Assembly: GCA_016124645.1 (NCBI GenBank)
Contig: WGNE01000024.1
Coordinates: forward strand, 1-64,000
Direction: 5' to 3'
Length of the DNA stretch: 64,000 nt
DNA from: Alphaproteobacteria bacterium
GTDB taxonomy: Bacteria; Pseudomonadota; Alphaproteobacteria; Micavibrionales; UBA2020
Part shown: one piece after another, positions 1 through 7,976 of the stretch
How positions within the stretch are numbered: position 1 is the first letter of the stretch
Layout of the letters: every line of letters begins with the position of its first letter
Program-made: the position numbers and the translations under genes
Notes under the pieces: model-generated
Databases searched by the model: none
What the model was told of the DNA's origin: nothing
What the model saw: the letters and a program-made list of their open reading frames with translations, nothing else

Positions 1-270
1 CCGCCCGACGCTCAGGCCTTTTTGCAGGCGTTCCCAAAGAACGTCGAAGACCGATTGCGCGGCCTGTATGTTCGGCTTGGGCCCGATGATGATGACCTCG
101 TTCCCGCGCGAGGCGATCTCGACGTCGAGTTCTTCTTCGATAAGGGCGAGGTTGCTGTCATGCTCGCCGAAAAGGAGGGGGACAAGGGCGTTGTCGTCGA
201 ATTGAAGTCCGATGCGCCGGACGGCTTGCTTTGTCAAACTGTGTTCTCCGTTCTGGACTGCTTCCCTCAT
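1..270 (-). CDS. phoH: PhoH family ATPase, N-terminal part (cut by window edge)
   Basis: The minus strand is open from an ATG at 270 to the left edge, giving about 90 residues. They read as the amino-terminal KH-like segment of canonical PhoH/PhoL: LFGEHDSNLALIEEEL followed by SRGNEVIIIGPK and AAQSVFDVLWERL, the usual opening before the P-loop ATPase domain, which lies outside the window. Family members are RNA-associated ATPases, usually in an operon with miaB and ybeY, which fits this position. The start is uncertain: ATG at 270 has no clear ribosome site, whereas a TTG at 237 follows GGAGAAC by a short distance. The plus-strand open frame over the same bases is only its shadow. This is a second PhoH-type gene beside the one at 356-1399. 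Confidence 0.85.
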   Translation of the reverse strand, partial: MREAVQNGEHSLTKQAVRRIGLQFDDNALVPLLFGEHDSNLALIEEELDVEIASRGNEVIIIGPKPNIQAAQSVFDVLWERLQKGLSVGR

Positions 271-281
271 AACGAAAAAGC

Positions 282-305
282 AGGGTCAGGACCAGTCCTA
301 ACCCT
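282..305 (-). terminator. Hairpin with T-rich tail between the two PhoH genes
   Basis: An 11-bp inverted repeat with one mismatch (AGGGTTAGGAC / GTCCTGACCCT on the minus strand) and a 2-base loop is followed by GCTTTTTCG. It sits in the 85-base gap between the upstream PhoH-type gene and the next phoH start. It may be a weak intrinsic terminator or attenuator that lowers readthrough into phoH. The T-run is short and interrupted. Confidence 0.4.
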
Positions 306-355
306 ACTTTATCATTAAAAGTTGAATATTTGTTAACGGCGGTATTTATATACCG

Positions 356-1399
356 TTATTTCGGCGGCTGGGGCGCATCCGGCTTTTTCTTGGGAACGGA
401 GGGCGCGGCAGCGGGTTCTTCGCTCTTGCCTTCCAGCGCGTCAACGATGCGCTGGACGGTGGGGTGGCGCACGACCTTGGTCAGCGTGACGTAGCCGATG
501 CCTTCGACGCCCTTGAGCTTCTCGGATGCCCAGAGCAGGCCGGAATCATTGACGATGTCGGTCTGCTGGGGGTCGCCGGTCAGGACCATGCGGGAACCTT
601 CGCCGAGGCGGGTGAGCGCCATCTTGGTTTGCTCGCGGGTGCAGTTCTGCGCTTCGTCAACGATGACGAAGGCGTTCTCGAAGGTGCGGCCGCGCATCAG
701 GCCGACGGGAACCAGTTCGATGGTGCCGTCTTCCATCATGCGGTCGAGGTTTTGCGCGCCGATGACTTTCGTCAGCTCGTCATACAGCGGACGCATGTAG
801 GGGTCGAGCTTCTGGCGCTGGTCGCCGGGCAGGTAACCCAGCTTCTCGCCCGCTTCCTGCGCGGGACGGGCCAGCAGGATCTTTTCGATCTCGCCGCTTT
901 TCAGCATCTCGACGGCCTTCACGATGGCGACGTGGGTCTTGCCGGTACCGGCGGGGCCGAGGCCGAAGGTAACGTCGTTTTTCTCGATGGCCTCGATCAG
1001 CTTGGACTGGCCTTCGGTGCGGGCCTCGAACTTATAGGGCGTGTGCTGTTTGTAGGGGCGGCCCGCAGAATTGTCGAAACGACCGCGCAGGTTGTTGTCG
1101 TTGCCGTAACCGTAGGATTTGCCTTTGCCTTGTTTTCTGGAGGCGGCGCTGATGTGATCTCTGGTCATGAATGTTCCTTCCGCGAATTGACGCAATAGAG
1201 TGTTGAATCCGTTTCTTACGTTCTGTTCATTTGCTGGCTCGGTTTCGAACGACAGCTTGCCGCCGCGGTTCTGACCAAAGGTGACGTTGAAGTTCTTCTC
1301 GAAGGCCTTGCCAAGCTCGGGCCTTTGTTGAAGCAGTATGTAGGCGAAGTGGGCGGACTTGTCTTTTTTATCAAGCTGGATGTCGTATCTTGCGGTCAT
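356..1399 (-). CDS. PhoH-type P-loop ATPase (second copy)
   Basis: A 347-residue protein with the PhoH ATPase core: Walker A GLGPAGTGKTH, ARPAQEAGEKLGYLPGD, Walker B VIVDEAQNCT and LTGDPQQTDI, all diagnostic of the family. The first ~110 residues (starting MTARYDIQLDKKDKSAHF) do not look like the KH-type N-terminus of canonical PhoH, and the C-terminus is a Pro/Lys/Ala tail. The ATG at 1399 overlaps the miaB stop as ATGA, so it is translationally coupled to miaB; a longer frame upstream runs inside miaB in another frame and is not credible. Family members are predicted RNA-linked ATPases of unclear task. Another PhoH gene follows immediately downstream, so this looks like a diverged tandem paralogue. 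Confidence 0.88.
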   Translation of the reverse strand: MTARYDIQLDKKDKSAHFAYILLQQRPELGKAFEKNFNVTFGQNRGGKLSFETEPANEQNVRNGFNTLLRQFAEGTFMTRDHISAASRKQGKGKSYGYGNDNNLRGRFDNSAGRPYKQHTPYKFEARTEGQSKLIEAIEKNDVTFGLGPAGTGKTHVAIVKAVEMLKSGEIEKILLARPAQEAGEKLGYLPGDQRQKLDPYMRPLYDELTKVIGAQNLDRMMEDGTIELVPVGLMRGRTFENAFVIVDEAQNCTREQTKMALTRLGEGSRMVLTGDPQQTDIVNDSGLLWASEKLKGVEGIGYVTLTKVVRHPTVQRIVDALEGKSEEPAAAPSVPKKKPDAPQPPK

Positions 1400-2772
1400 G
1401 CGGCATCCCTCTTTTTGTCGGGGGTGGAAAGGGTTTCCTCGGTGGTGACGATGGCGCCGGACATGCCGTTCTGGAATGCCTTCTCGATCATGACGTCCAC
1501 GGTCTGGCCGTAGAGCCGCTCGTTCGCATCGACATAGACGGACTGCATCCAAGGCGACTTGCCCAGAAGCTGGCCCGGCTTGTTGCCCTTGCGGTCGAAG
1601 AGCACGGGCACGGTCTTGCCGACGGCGGAAAGGTTGAAGTCCAGCTGCTGCTTTTGCAGCAGCGCCTGCAGTTCATGCAGCCTTGCGTCCTTGGTCTTTT
1701 CGGGCACGACGCCCTTCATCACCGCGCCGGGCGTGCCGGGGCGGGGGCTGTACTTGAAGGAATAGCAGGAGGAATAGGTGATGCGCTCGACCAGCGCCAT
1801 GGTCTGGGCGTGGTCCTCGTCCGTCTCGCCCGGGAAGCCGACGATGAAGTCGGAGCTGAGCGCGATGCCGGGCCGCGCTTTTTTCAGGCGCTCGATAATG
1901 TCGATGTAGAAATCCGCCGTGTGCTTGCGGTTCATCAGCTCGAGGATGCGGTCCGACCCGCTTTGCACCGGCAGGTGCAGGAAGGGCATGAGCTTTGCGA
2001 TCTCGCCGTGCGCGGCGATGAGGTCGTCGTTCATGTCCTTGGGGTGCGAGGTCATGTAGCGGATGCGCTCGATGCCCTTGACGTCCGAAAGCGCGGAGAT
2101 GAGGCGCGCGAGGTCCCATTCGGAACCGTCCGTTCCCGCGCCGTGCCATGCGTTGACGTTCTGGCCCAGCAGGGTGATTTCCTTCACGCCCTGCGCTTCC
2201 AGCCTTTTCGCCTCGTCCAGCACTTGCTCCGCGGGACGGGAGAACTCGGCGCCGCGGGTATAGGGCACGACGCAGAAGGTGCAGAACTTGTCGCAGCCTT
2301 CCTGCACCGACAAAAACGCCGACGGTCCTTGCATCTGGCTGTCGGCGGGAAGGTAGTCGAATTTTGACTCGACCGGAAAATCGGTGTTGACCACGCGCTT
2401 GTCGCCGGTGGCCTGCAGGACCATTTCCGGCAGGCGGTGATAGGTCTGCGGCCCGAAGACCATATCGACGTATTGCGCGCGCTGCAAAATCACGTCGCCC
2501 TCTGCCTGCGCGACGCAGCCGGCGACGGCGATGAGCGCCTTTTCGCCTTTTTCCGCCTTCGCTTCCTTGTGGGCGCGCAGACGGCCGAGGTCGGAAAAGA
2601 CTTTTTCCGTCGCTTTTTCGCGGATGTGGCAGGTGTTGAGAATCATCAGGTCGGCGTCGTCGGGCGCCTCGGTCGTCTCATAACCGAGGCTGGCCAGAAT
2701 GTCGGCCATTTTATGGCTGTCATAGACGTTCATCTGACAGCCCCAGGTTTTAATAAAGAGCTTTTTGCTCAT
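1396..2772 (-). CDS. miaB: tRNA-2-methylthio-N6-isopentenyladenosine synthase
   Basis: Radical-SAM methylthiotransferase of 458 residues that adds the 2-methylthio group to i6A37 of tRNAs reading codons that begin with U. The order is standard: N-terminal UPF0004 domain starting KKLFIKTWGCQMN, radical-SAM cluster motif CDKFCTFC, then a C-terminal TRAM domain. The ATG at 2772 follows AAGGA, and family alignment starts here (MSKKLF); the open frame continues 33 codons further upstream without a site. It is the first gene of a minus-strand miaB - PhoH-type - phoH run. It is divergent from the dehydrogenase at 2926, with a 153-base shared upstream region. Confidence 0.97.
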   Translation of the reverse strand: MSKKLFIKTWGCQMNVYDSHKMADILASLGYETTEAPDDADLMILNTCHIREKATEKVFSDLGRLRAHKEAKAEKGEKALIAVAGCVAQAEGDVILQRAQYVDMVFGPQTYHRLPEMVLQATGDKRVVNTDFPVESKFDYLPADSQMQGPSAFLSVQEGCDKFCTFCVVPYTRGAEFSRPAEQVLDEAKRLEAQGVKEITLLGQNVNAWHGAGTDGSEWDLARLISALSDVKGIERIRYMTSHPKDMNDDLIAAHGEIAKLMPFLHLPVQSGSDRILELMNRKHTADFYIDIIERLKKARPGIALSSDFIVGFPGETDEDHAQTMALVERITYSSCYSFKYSPRPGTPGAVMKGVVPEKTKDARLHELQALLQKQQLDFNLSAVGKTVPVLFDRKGNKPGQLLGKSPWMQSVYVDANERLYGQTVDVMIEKAFQNGMSGAIVTTEETLSTPDKKRDAA

Positions 2773-2925
2773 TGCATTCCTTAACCTGCGGTCTAAACTT
2801 GAAACAAAGCGGCCCGTGCGGGGCGCGGGCGCGCAATATCGTTCTTTTTTAGCTCGTGTTCCAATAACCATATTTCAGACCGCGAGTCCAGAATTATCTT
2901 AGTCATAACAGGGGAATGCCGCGCA

Positions 2926-3864
2926 ATGGTTCAGGAAGTGCTGATGATGGGACCGATCCCCAATGCGCCAATCGAAGCCCTTGAAAAAGAATACAAAGTC
3001 CACAAGCTCTGGCAGGCCGCCGACCCGGAGGCGATGCTGGCCGACCTTCGCAACAACGTTACCGGGGTCATCAGCACCGCATGGTTCGGGGCGAGCGCGA
3101 AACTCATCCGCGCCCTGCCGCATCTGGAAATCATCAGTCACTTCGGCGTTGGTTATGACAATGTGGACGTCAAGACGGCGAAAGAGCAGGGGGTCATCGT
3201 CACCAATACCCCGGGCGTGCTGACGGACGACACCGCCGACATGGGAATCGCGCTCACGCTCGCCGTGCTGCGCCGGATCGTGGAGGGCGACATCTATGTG
3301 CGCAGCGGGCAATGGGGGCGCAAGGGGCCGATGCCGCTCGGCCGCTCGCTGCGCGGGCGCAAGATGGGCATCGTCGGCATGGGGCGCATCGGGCAGGCCA
3401 TCGCGCAGCGCGCGCAGGCCTTCGGCATCGAGGTCGGCTACCACGGCCCGCGCGAGAAGAAAGACCTGCCGCAGCGCTATTACCCGCAGCTTCACGCCAT
3501 GGCGGAAGACGTCGATATCCTCATGGTCGCCTGCCTTTACAGCGAGCAGACGCATCACCTCGTCAACGGCAAAATCCTCAACGCGCTGGGGCAGCACGGC
3601 GTGCTGGTGAACATCGCGCGCGGTCGCATCGTGGACGAATCCGCGCTGGTCGATGCGCTGGAGGGCGGCGTCATCGCGGGCGCGGGGCTCGACGTTTTCG
3701 AGCGCGAGCCCGACGTGCCCAGCGCGCTGTGCCGCCTCGACAACGTCGTCATGCAGCCGCACCAAGGCAGCGCGACGCAGGAAACGCGCTTTGCCATGGC
3801 GCAGCTGGTTGTGGATAACCTGCGTTTATATTTTGAAAAGGCTGAGGTTTTGACGCCGGTGTGA
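2926..3864 (+). CDS. D-2-hydroxyacid dehydrogenase (glyoxylate/hydroxypyruvate reductase type)
   Basis: A 312-residue NAD(P)-dependent dehydrogenase that interconverts 2-oxo acids and D-2-hydroxy acids. The nucleotide-binding motif GMGRIG is at residues 151-156. The catalytic triad of the family is present: Arg232 in NIARGRIVDE, Glu261 in DVFEREPDV and His279 in MQPHQGSAT. The overall pattern (SHFGVGYDNVD, TNTPGVLTDDTAD) is closest to glyoxylate/hydroxypyruvate reductases, but substrate cannot be fixed from sequence. A purine-rich site AGGGGAA lies about 14 bases before the ATG. It is a single gene, divergent from miaB. Confidence 0.92.
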   Translation: MVQEVLMMGPIPNAPIEALEKEYKVHKLWQAADPEAMLADLRNNVTGVISTAWFGASAKLIRALPHLEIISHFGVGYDNVDVKTAKEQGVIVTNTPGVLTDDTADMGIALTLAVLRRIVEGDIYVRSGQWGRKGPMPLGRSLRGRKMGIVGMGRIGQAIAQRAQAFGIEVGYHGPREKKDLPQRYYPQLHAMAEDVDILMVACLYSEQTHHLVNGKILNALGQHGVLVNIARGRIVDESALVDALEGGVIAGAGLDVFEREPDVPSALCRLDNVVMQPHQGSATQETRFAMAQLVVDNLRLYFEKAEVLTPV

Positions 3865-3952
3865 TTTTCGCGCGAAAGCGAGGCTTGCCAAACCGCATTA
3901 TGTACTGTAATTCTTGTGGCCGGATTCCAGACAGTTTCGAAAAGGTTCTGCC

Positions 3953-4432
3953 ATGAAGAAAATCGCCATCATGTTTTGCGCGGCCCTGTGCGTGCTGTTC
4001 GCCGGCGACGCCAGCGCAAACGCCTGCTACAATCCCCAGCAGTTCGAGGCGGAGCAGGGCATCCGCATCCACAGCGAGCTGATGGTCATCGGCCTGACCT
4101 GCATGAAAATGCCGCAGGGCGCGGGGCTCTACAAGGAATACCAGGCCTTCACGCAAAAGAACCAGGACCTCATCTCGATGTACGAGAACGAGATGATCGC
4201 CCACTTCCGCGAAGAGGGCGCGAAAAATCCCGAGAAAAAGCTGCACACCCTGCGCACCACGCTGGCCAACAAGATCTCGCAGCACGCGATCCAGATGTCC
4301 ACCTCCAGCTTCTGCCAGCACTTCGGCCCGCGCATCGATCAGGCGCTGGCGATGGACCACGACAAGCTGCGCCGCTGGGCACAGCACGTCTGGCCGCAGA
4401 CGCCCTCGATCGAGCCCATGTGCAAGCTGTAA
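3953..4432 (+). CDS. Secreted protein of unknown function
   Basis: A 159-residue protein with a clear Sec signal peptide (MKKIAIMFCAALCVLFAGDASANA, predicted cleavage after the SANA region), so it is likely periplasmic. The mature part has four cysteines (near the start, in LTCMKM, in SSFCQHF and in the C-terminal MCKL), which could form two disulphides. The rest is polar and probably helical. I recognise no domain. Start chosen at the ATG of the signal peptide; an in-frame extension upstream carries no signal. A hairpin terminator follows at 4489. Confidence 0.75.
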   Translation: MKKIAIMFCAALCVLFAGDASANACYNPQQFEAEQGIRIHSELMVIGLTCMKMPQGAGLYKEYQAFTQKNQDLISMYENEMIAHFREEGAKNPEKKLHTLRTTLANKISQHAIQMSTSSFCQHFGPRIDQALAMDHDKLRRWAQHVWPQTPSIEPMCKL

Positions 4433-4488
4433 GTTTGCAAGCTGTAAGAATTACTCAGGAACTATAAGGCATATCATCGGAGAAGAAA

Positions 4489-4531
4489 CGGCGGGCGCTG
4501 TGAATTCATTCACCGTCCGCCGTATCTTTTT
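4489..4531 (+). terminator. Intrinsic terminator after the secreted protein gene
   Basis: Nested stem: CGGCGGGCG (4489-4497) pairs with CGTCCGCCG (4514-4522) with one G-U, and GTGAAT/ATTCAC pairs inside it; TATCTTTTT follows. It overlaps the last bases of the convergent permease gene. Confidence 0.55.
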
Positions 4532-5708
4532 CGTCCGCGTCTTTTTCGTCGTCCTGCGCGTCCCCCGCGTCTTCTTCGGCGTCTTCGGCGGCTATCGCTT
4601 TTTCCGCCGCCGTCATGTTGAAGTCGATCTTCCCGCGCGAGCTGGTCCATTCGATGATCATCGCATAGGCCAGCGCCAGCAGGGTGGGGCCGATGAAGAT
4701 GCCGATGAAGCCGAAGGCCAGCGCCCCGCCCATGATGCCCAGCAGCACCAGCAACAGCGGCATGTCGCTGCCGAGGCTGATGAAATAGGGCTTCAGGAAG
4801 GTATCGACCGAGCTGATGACCAGCGTGCCCCAGCACAAAAGGAAGAGCGCGAGATAGGTATGCCCGTCCGAAAACAGCCAGAGCGCGGCGGGGCCCCAGA
4901 TGAGCGGCGGGCCCATGGGAATGAGCGAAACGAAGAAAGTCATGAGGCCCAAAAACGTCGCGCCCGGTATGTGCGATATCCAGAACCCGATGGTCGCGAG
5001 CAGCCCCTGGAACAGCGCGGTGCCGAGAATGCCATAGACCACGCCGATGAGCGTGTTCTTGGTCACCTCCAGCAGGTGCTGCCCGTATTCGCCGCCGAAA
5101 CGGTCGATGAGCTTGCGGATGCGCACGGCCACGTGCATCCCGTGGCGGAAGAAGAAGTAGGAGATGGCGACGCCCAGCGTGATGTCGAGCAAGCCGTAGC
5201 CGATGGTGGAGCCGAGGTTGAGCAGCATCTGCGAGGTCGGCTTGGCGTATTCCTGCAAGACCTTCATCATATGCGCCTTGTCGGACATGCCCATTTCCCA
5301 TGCCTTGGCAAGATAGGGGCCGACGTAGCGCACTTTTTCGAGCGAGGCGGCGGTGGCCGCGGTGTCGCTCCGCAAGAACCCGACGATGCCGTCATAGATC
5401 TTGGAATAATTATCGACGATGCTGGTGCCGATGATGAGCAGCGGCGCGATGAAGCAAGCCGCCAGCGCCGCCGTCATCAGCCCCGCGGCCAGCGCGGTGC
5501 GGTGCTTCAGCCGGTCGCGCAGCCATTCGAAGGCGGGCCACGTCGAAAGCGTGAGGATGGTCGAAAGCAGCATGGCCGGGAAGAACGGCAGCAGGATGAC
5601 GAGGCAGCCCAGAAGGATGAGCGTGATGGCCGAGAGCCCCGCGATCAGCTGGTAGAGCTGCGAGCGGTTCTTGATAAGGTCGATGTCCTTCAGTTTGACG
5701 TTGAGCAT
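4506..5708 (-). CDS. AI-2E family (PerM-like) inner-membrane permease
   Basis: A 400-residue polytopic membrane protein with the AI-2E/PerM profile: two N-terminal helices (LSAITLILLGCLVILLPFFPAM), a long central soluble stretch, then a cluster of helices containing FFVSLIPMGPPLIWGPAALW and the C-terminal LLGIMGGALAFGFIGIFIGP, which is the family signature (GxxGxxxGP). Substrates vary in this family (autoinducer-2, Na+/H+ exchange, unknown) and cannot be assigned. The C-terminal ~40 residues are very acidic (EDAEEDAGDAQDDEKDADEK), a cytoplasmic tail unusual for the family. The ATG follows GGGGAA. The gene is convergent with 3953-4432 and divergent from the APC permease. Confidence 0.85.
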   Translation of the reverse strand: MLNVKLKDIDLIKNRSQLYQLIAGLSAITLILLGCLVILLPFFPAMLLSTILTLSTWPAFEWLRDRLKHRTALAAGLMTAALAACFIAPLLIIGTSIVDNYSKIYDGIVGFLRSDTAATAASLEKVRYVGPYLAKAWEMGMSDKAHMMKVLQEYAKPTSQMLLNLGSTIGYGLLDITLGVAISYFFFRHGMHVAVRIRKLIDRFGGEYGQHLLEVTKNTLIGVVYGILGTALFQGLLATIGFWISHIPGATFLGLMTFFVSLIPMGPPLIWGPAALWLFSDGHTYLALFLLCWGTLVISSVDTFLKPYFISLGSDMPLLLVLLGIMGGALAFGFIGIFIGPTLLALAYAMIIEWTSSRGKIDFNMTAAEKAIAAEDAEEDAGDAQDDEKDADEKDTADGE

Positions 5709-5857
5709 CGGCGCGGTTCCCCGGGGTGGTGCGGCAGTTTACAAAAGACAGGATATAACATTATATTTGACCTTCACAGTCCCTTTTCGCTTATCTATAC
5801 TCATGAAATTAATTCATAATTTGTCGAAAACGCCTTTTTGCAGGAGCATTCCCCGTT

Positions 5858-7324
5858 ATGGCTAAAATCACCCGCGACGCCCTTATCCGCAAAAAGCCGC
5901 CCGGCTCCGACGAGGCGGGACAAAAGCTTCTCAAGGTTCTGTCCGCGTGGGATCTCACGCTGCTGGGCATCGGCGCCATCATCGGCACCGGGATTTTCGT
6001 GCTGACCGGGGTGGCGGCGGCCACGCAGTCCGGCCCTGCGGTCATCATCAGCTTCGTCATCTCCGGCCTCGCCTGCGCCTTCGCCGCGCTGTCATACGCG
6101 GAGCTCGCCGCCAGCGTCGGCGGCTGCGGTTCGGCCTACGGCTATTCCTATGCGGCCTTCGGCGAGCTTGTCGCCTGGATCATCGGCTGGGACCTTATTC
6201 TTGAATACGGCGTTTCCGTCGCGGCGGTCGCCAACGGCTGGTCGGGCCACCTGAAGGGGTTTTTCACCGCCATCGGCGTGGGTTTTCCGTTTCCCGACAG
6301 CCTGACGAAAGGGCCCTTCGCGGAAACGGCGGCGGGGCTGCCGGACCCCGGCATCATGAACCTGCCCGCGGTTCTCATCATCCTCGGCCTCATGGGGCTG
6401 CTCATCGTCGGCGTGAAGCAGAGCGCGCGCATCAACGCGGTGATGGTCTTCATCAAGCTCATGACGGTCGCCATCTTCATTTCCGTCGCCGTGTTCCACG
6501 TCCAGCCCGAGCTGTGGCATCCCTTCATGCCCTTCGGCTGGTTCTCGACCGACCCGCAGACGGGCAAGACGGCGGGCATCCTCGCGGGCGCCTCGGTCGT
6601 CTTCTTCGCCTATGTCGGCTTCGACGCGGTCTCGACCGCGGTGGAGGAGGCGCATAGCCCCAAGCGCGACGTGCCTATCGGCATCATCGCCTCGCTGGCC
6701 ATCTGCACCGTGCTTTACATCATCGTCTCCGGCCTTTTGACCGGCATCGTGAAATACGACACGCTGAACAACAGCGAGCCCGTGGCCTTCGCGCTGCAGG
6801 AAATCGGCATCAGCTGGGCTTCCGGCCTTGTCGCCTGCGGCGTGGTGACGGGGCTGACCACCGTCATGCTGGTCCTGTACTACGGCCTCACCCGCATCAT
6901 CTTCGCCATGTCGGCGGACGGGTTGCTGCCCGCTTCGCTGGGCAAGGTGAACGAAAAGACCCATACGCCGGTCAAGACCACCGTCATCTGCGGCATCGTC
7001 ATGGCGATCATGGCGGGGGTCATCCCGCTGGGCACGCTGGCCGAGCTGGTCAACATCGGCACGCTGGCGGCCTTCGTGCTGGTCTGCGCCGGGGTCATCA
7101 TGCTGCGCCTGAAGCACCCCGAGATGGAGCGTCCCTTCAAGACGCCGTTCGGGCTGGCGGTGCCGATTCTGGGCGTGCTTTCCTGCGGGGCGCTCATCGC
7201 CTTCCTGCCGCTGTTCACGCATCTGCGCTTCATCGTCTGGCTGGCGGTGGGCATGGTCATCTACTTCGCTTATTCCATCCACCACAGCCGGCTGGGCAAG
7301 GAAGCGGCGGAAAAAACTTCGTAG
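5858..7324 (+). CDS. APC family amino acid permease (cationic amino acid transporter type)
   Basis: A 488-residue inner-membrane transporter with the APC fold, about 12 helices. The helix-1 motif GIGAIIGTGIFVLTG that binds the substrate backbone is present, as is the conserved FFAYVGFDAVSTAVEEA segment near the middle, typical of the CAT/YfnA branch (cationic or broad amino acids). It lacks the C-terminal extra domains of some homologues, and substrate is inferred only by family. The start is set by the ATG with GGAG 13 bases upstream. The 164 bases after the gene hold a weak AT-rich stem-loop (7361-7385) and no gene. Confidence 0.9.
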   Translation: MAKITRDALIRKKPPGSDEAGQKLLKVLSAWDLTLLGIGAIIGTGIFVLTGVAAATQSGPAVIISFVISGLACAFAALSYAELAASVGGCGSAYGYSYAAFGELVAWIIGWDLILEYGVSVAAVANGWSGHLKGFFTAIGVGFPFPDSLTKGPFAETAAGLPDPGIMNLPAVLIILGLMGLLIVGVKQSARINAVMVFIKLMTVAIFISVAVFHVQPELWHPFMPFGWFSTDPQTGKTAGILAGASVVFFAYVGFDAVSTAVEEAHSPKRDVPIGIIASLAICTVLYIIVSGLLTGIVKYDTLNNSEPVAFALQEIGISWASGLVACGVVTGLTTVMLVLYYGLTRIIFAMSADGLLPASLGKVNEKTHTPVKTTVICGIVMAIMAGVIPLGTLAELVNIGTLAAFVLVCAGVIMLRLKHPEMERPFKTPFGLAVPILGVLSCGALIAFLPLFTHLRFIVWLAVGMVIYFAYSIHHSRLGKEAAEKTS

Positions 7325-7488
7325 CCATTCTGTCCCGGAACTGTTTCAGTCCTGTTTCTCCCGAAAAATAATATTGCTTTTTCGGCGGAAACGGTGATTT
7401 TGTGCGCGTTTTTCAGGGGGCTTTACTTCTCCTTAAGCCTGAAAGCGCAAAATGGGATAGGAAGTTCAGTGGACGAGGCAGGGCACAA

Positions 7489-7962
7489 ATGAAGAAAATG
7501 AAAAAAATGAAGAAAATAAAAATCCTTTTCGCTTTTCTGGCGGTCATGGCGCTGGCGTCCTCCGGCGCGGCGCCGCTTTTCCACGCGCCGCCCGCCTATG
7601 CGGAAGAGGGCGGGGGGGAAGCCAAGAAGGGGCCGCCGCCCGATTTCGAATATCTCCAGCTCAAGCCGCTCACCCTGCCGGTCATCACCGCCAAGGGCTT
7701 GACGCAGCAGGTCAGCCTGCTCGTTTCCCTTGAAGTGCCCTACGGCACCAAGGACGCGATCAAGGAGATGGAGCCCAAGCTGGCCGACGCCTATATCAGC
7801 GACCTTTACGGCGCGCTCGGCGCGGGGCAGGTCATGCTGCGCGGCCATATTCTGGACGTGGGCGCCATCAAGACGCGCCTGACGAAAGACACCGAGAAGG
7901 TGCTGGGGCCCGACAAGGTGCACGACGTGCTGCTGCAGGCCGTGCAGCAGTCGGGCCGCTGA
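7489..7962 (+). CDS. FliL-like exported protein
   Basis: A 157-residue protein with a lysine-rich N-terminus (several alternating Met-Lys-Lys), one hydrophobic segment (FAFLAVMALASSGAAP) ending in AYAEE, which looks like a cleaved signal peptide or anchor, then a single domain resembling flagellar FliL: LKPLTLPVITAKG, LVSLEVPYGTKDA, ELPKLADAY-like helix and KVHDVLLQAV near the end. No flagellar gene is nearby, and similar proteins occur as stand-alone periplasmic proteins, so a motor role is not implied. The ATG at 7489 follows GAGG; several in-frame ATGs (7489, 7498, 7507) make the exact start uncertain. Confidence 0.65.
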   Translation: MKKMKKMKKIKILFAFLAVMALASSGAAPLFHAPPAYAEEGGGEAKKGPPPDFEYLQLKPLTLPVITAKGLTQQVSLLVSLEVPYGTKDAIKEMEPKLADAYISDLYGALGAGQVMLRGHILDVGAIKTRLTKDTEKVLGPDKVHDVLLQAVQQSGR

Positions 7963-7976
7963 AAACCGCCTATTAT

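Noticed and set aside
22..318. Plus-strand open frame of 98 codons at the left edge
   Set aside because: It is antisense to the N-terminal part of canonical phoH, which reads as a known protein on the minus strand.
7361..7385. CCGAAAAA/TTTTTCGG stem as a terminator after the APC permease
   Set aside because: Stem is A/T-rich with no T-run after it; too weak to call a terminator.
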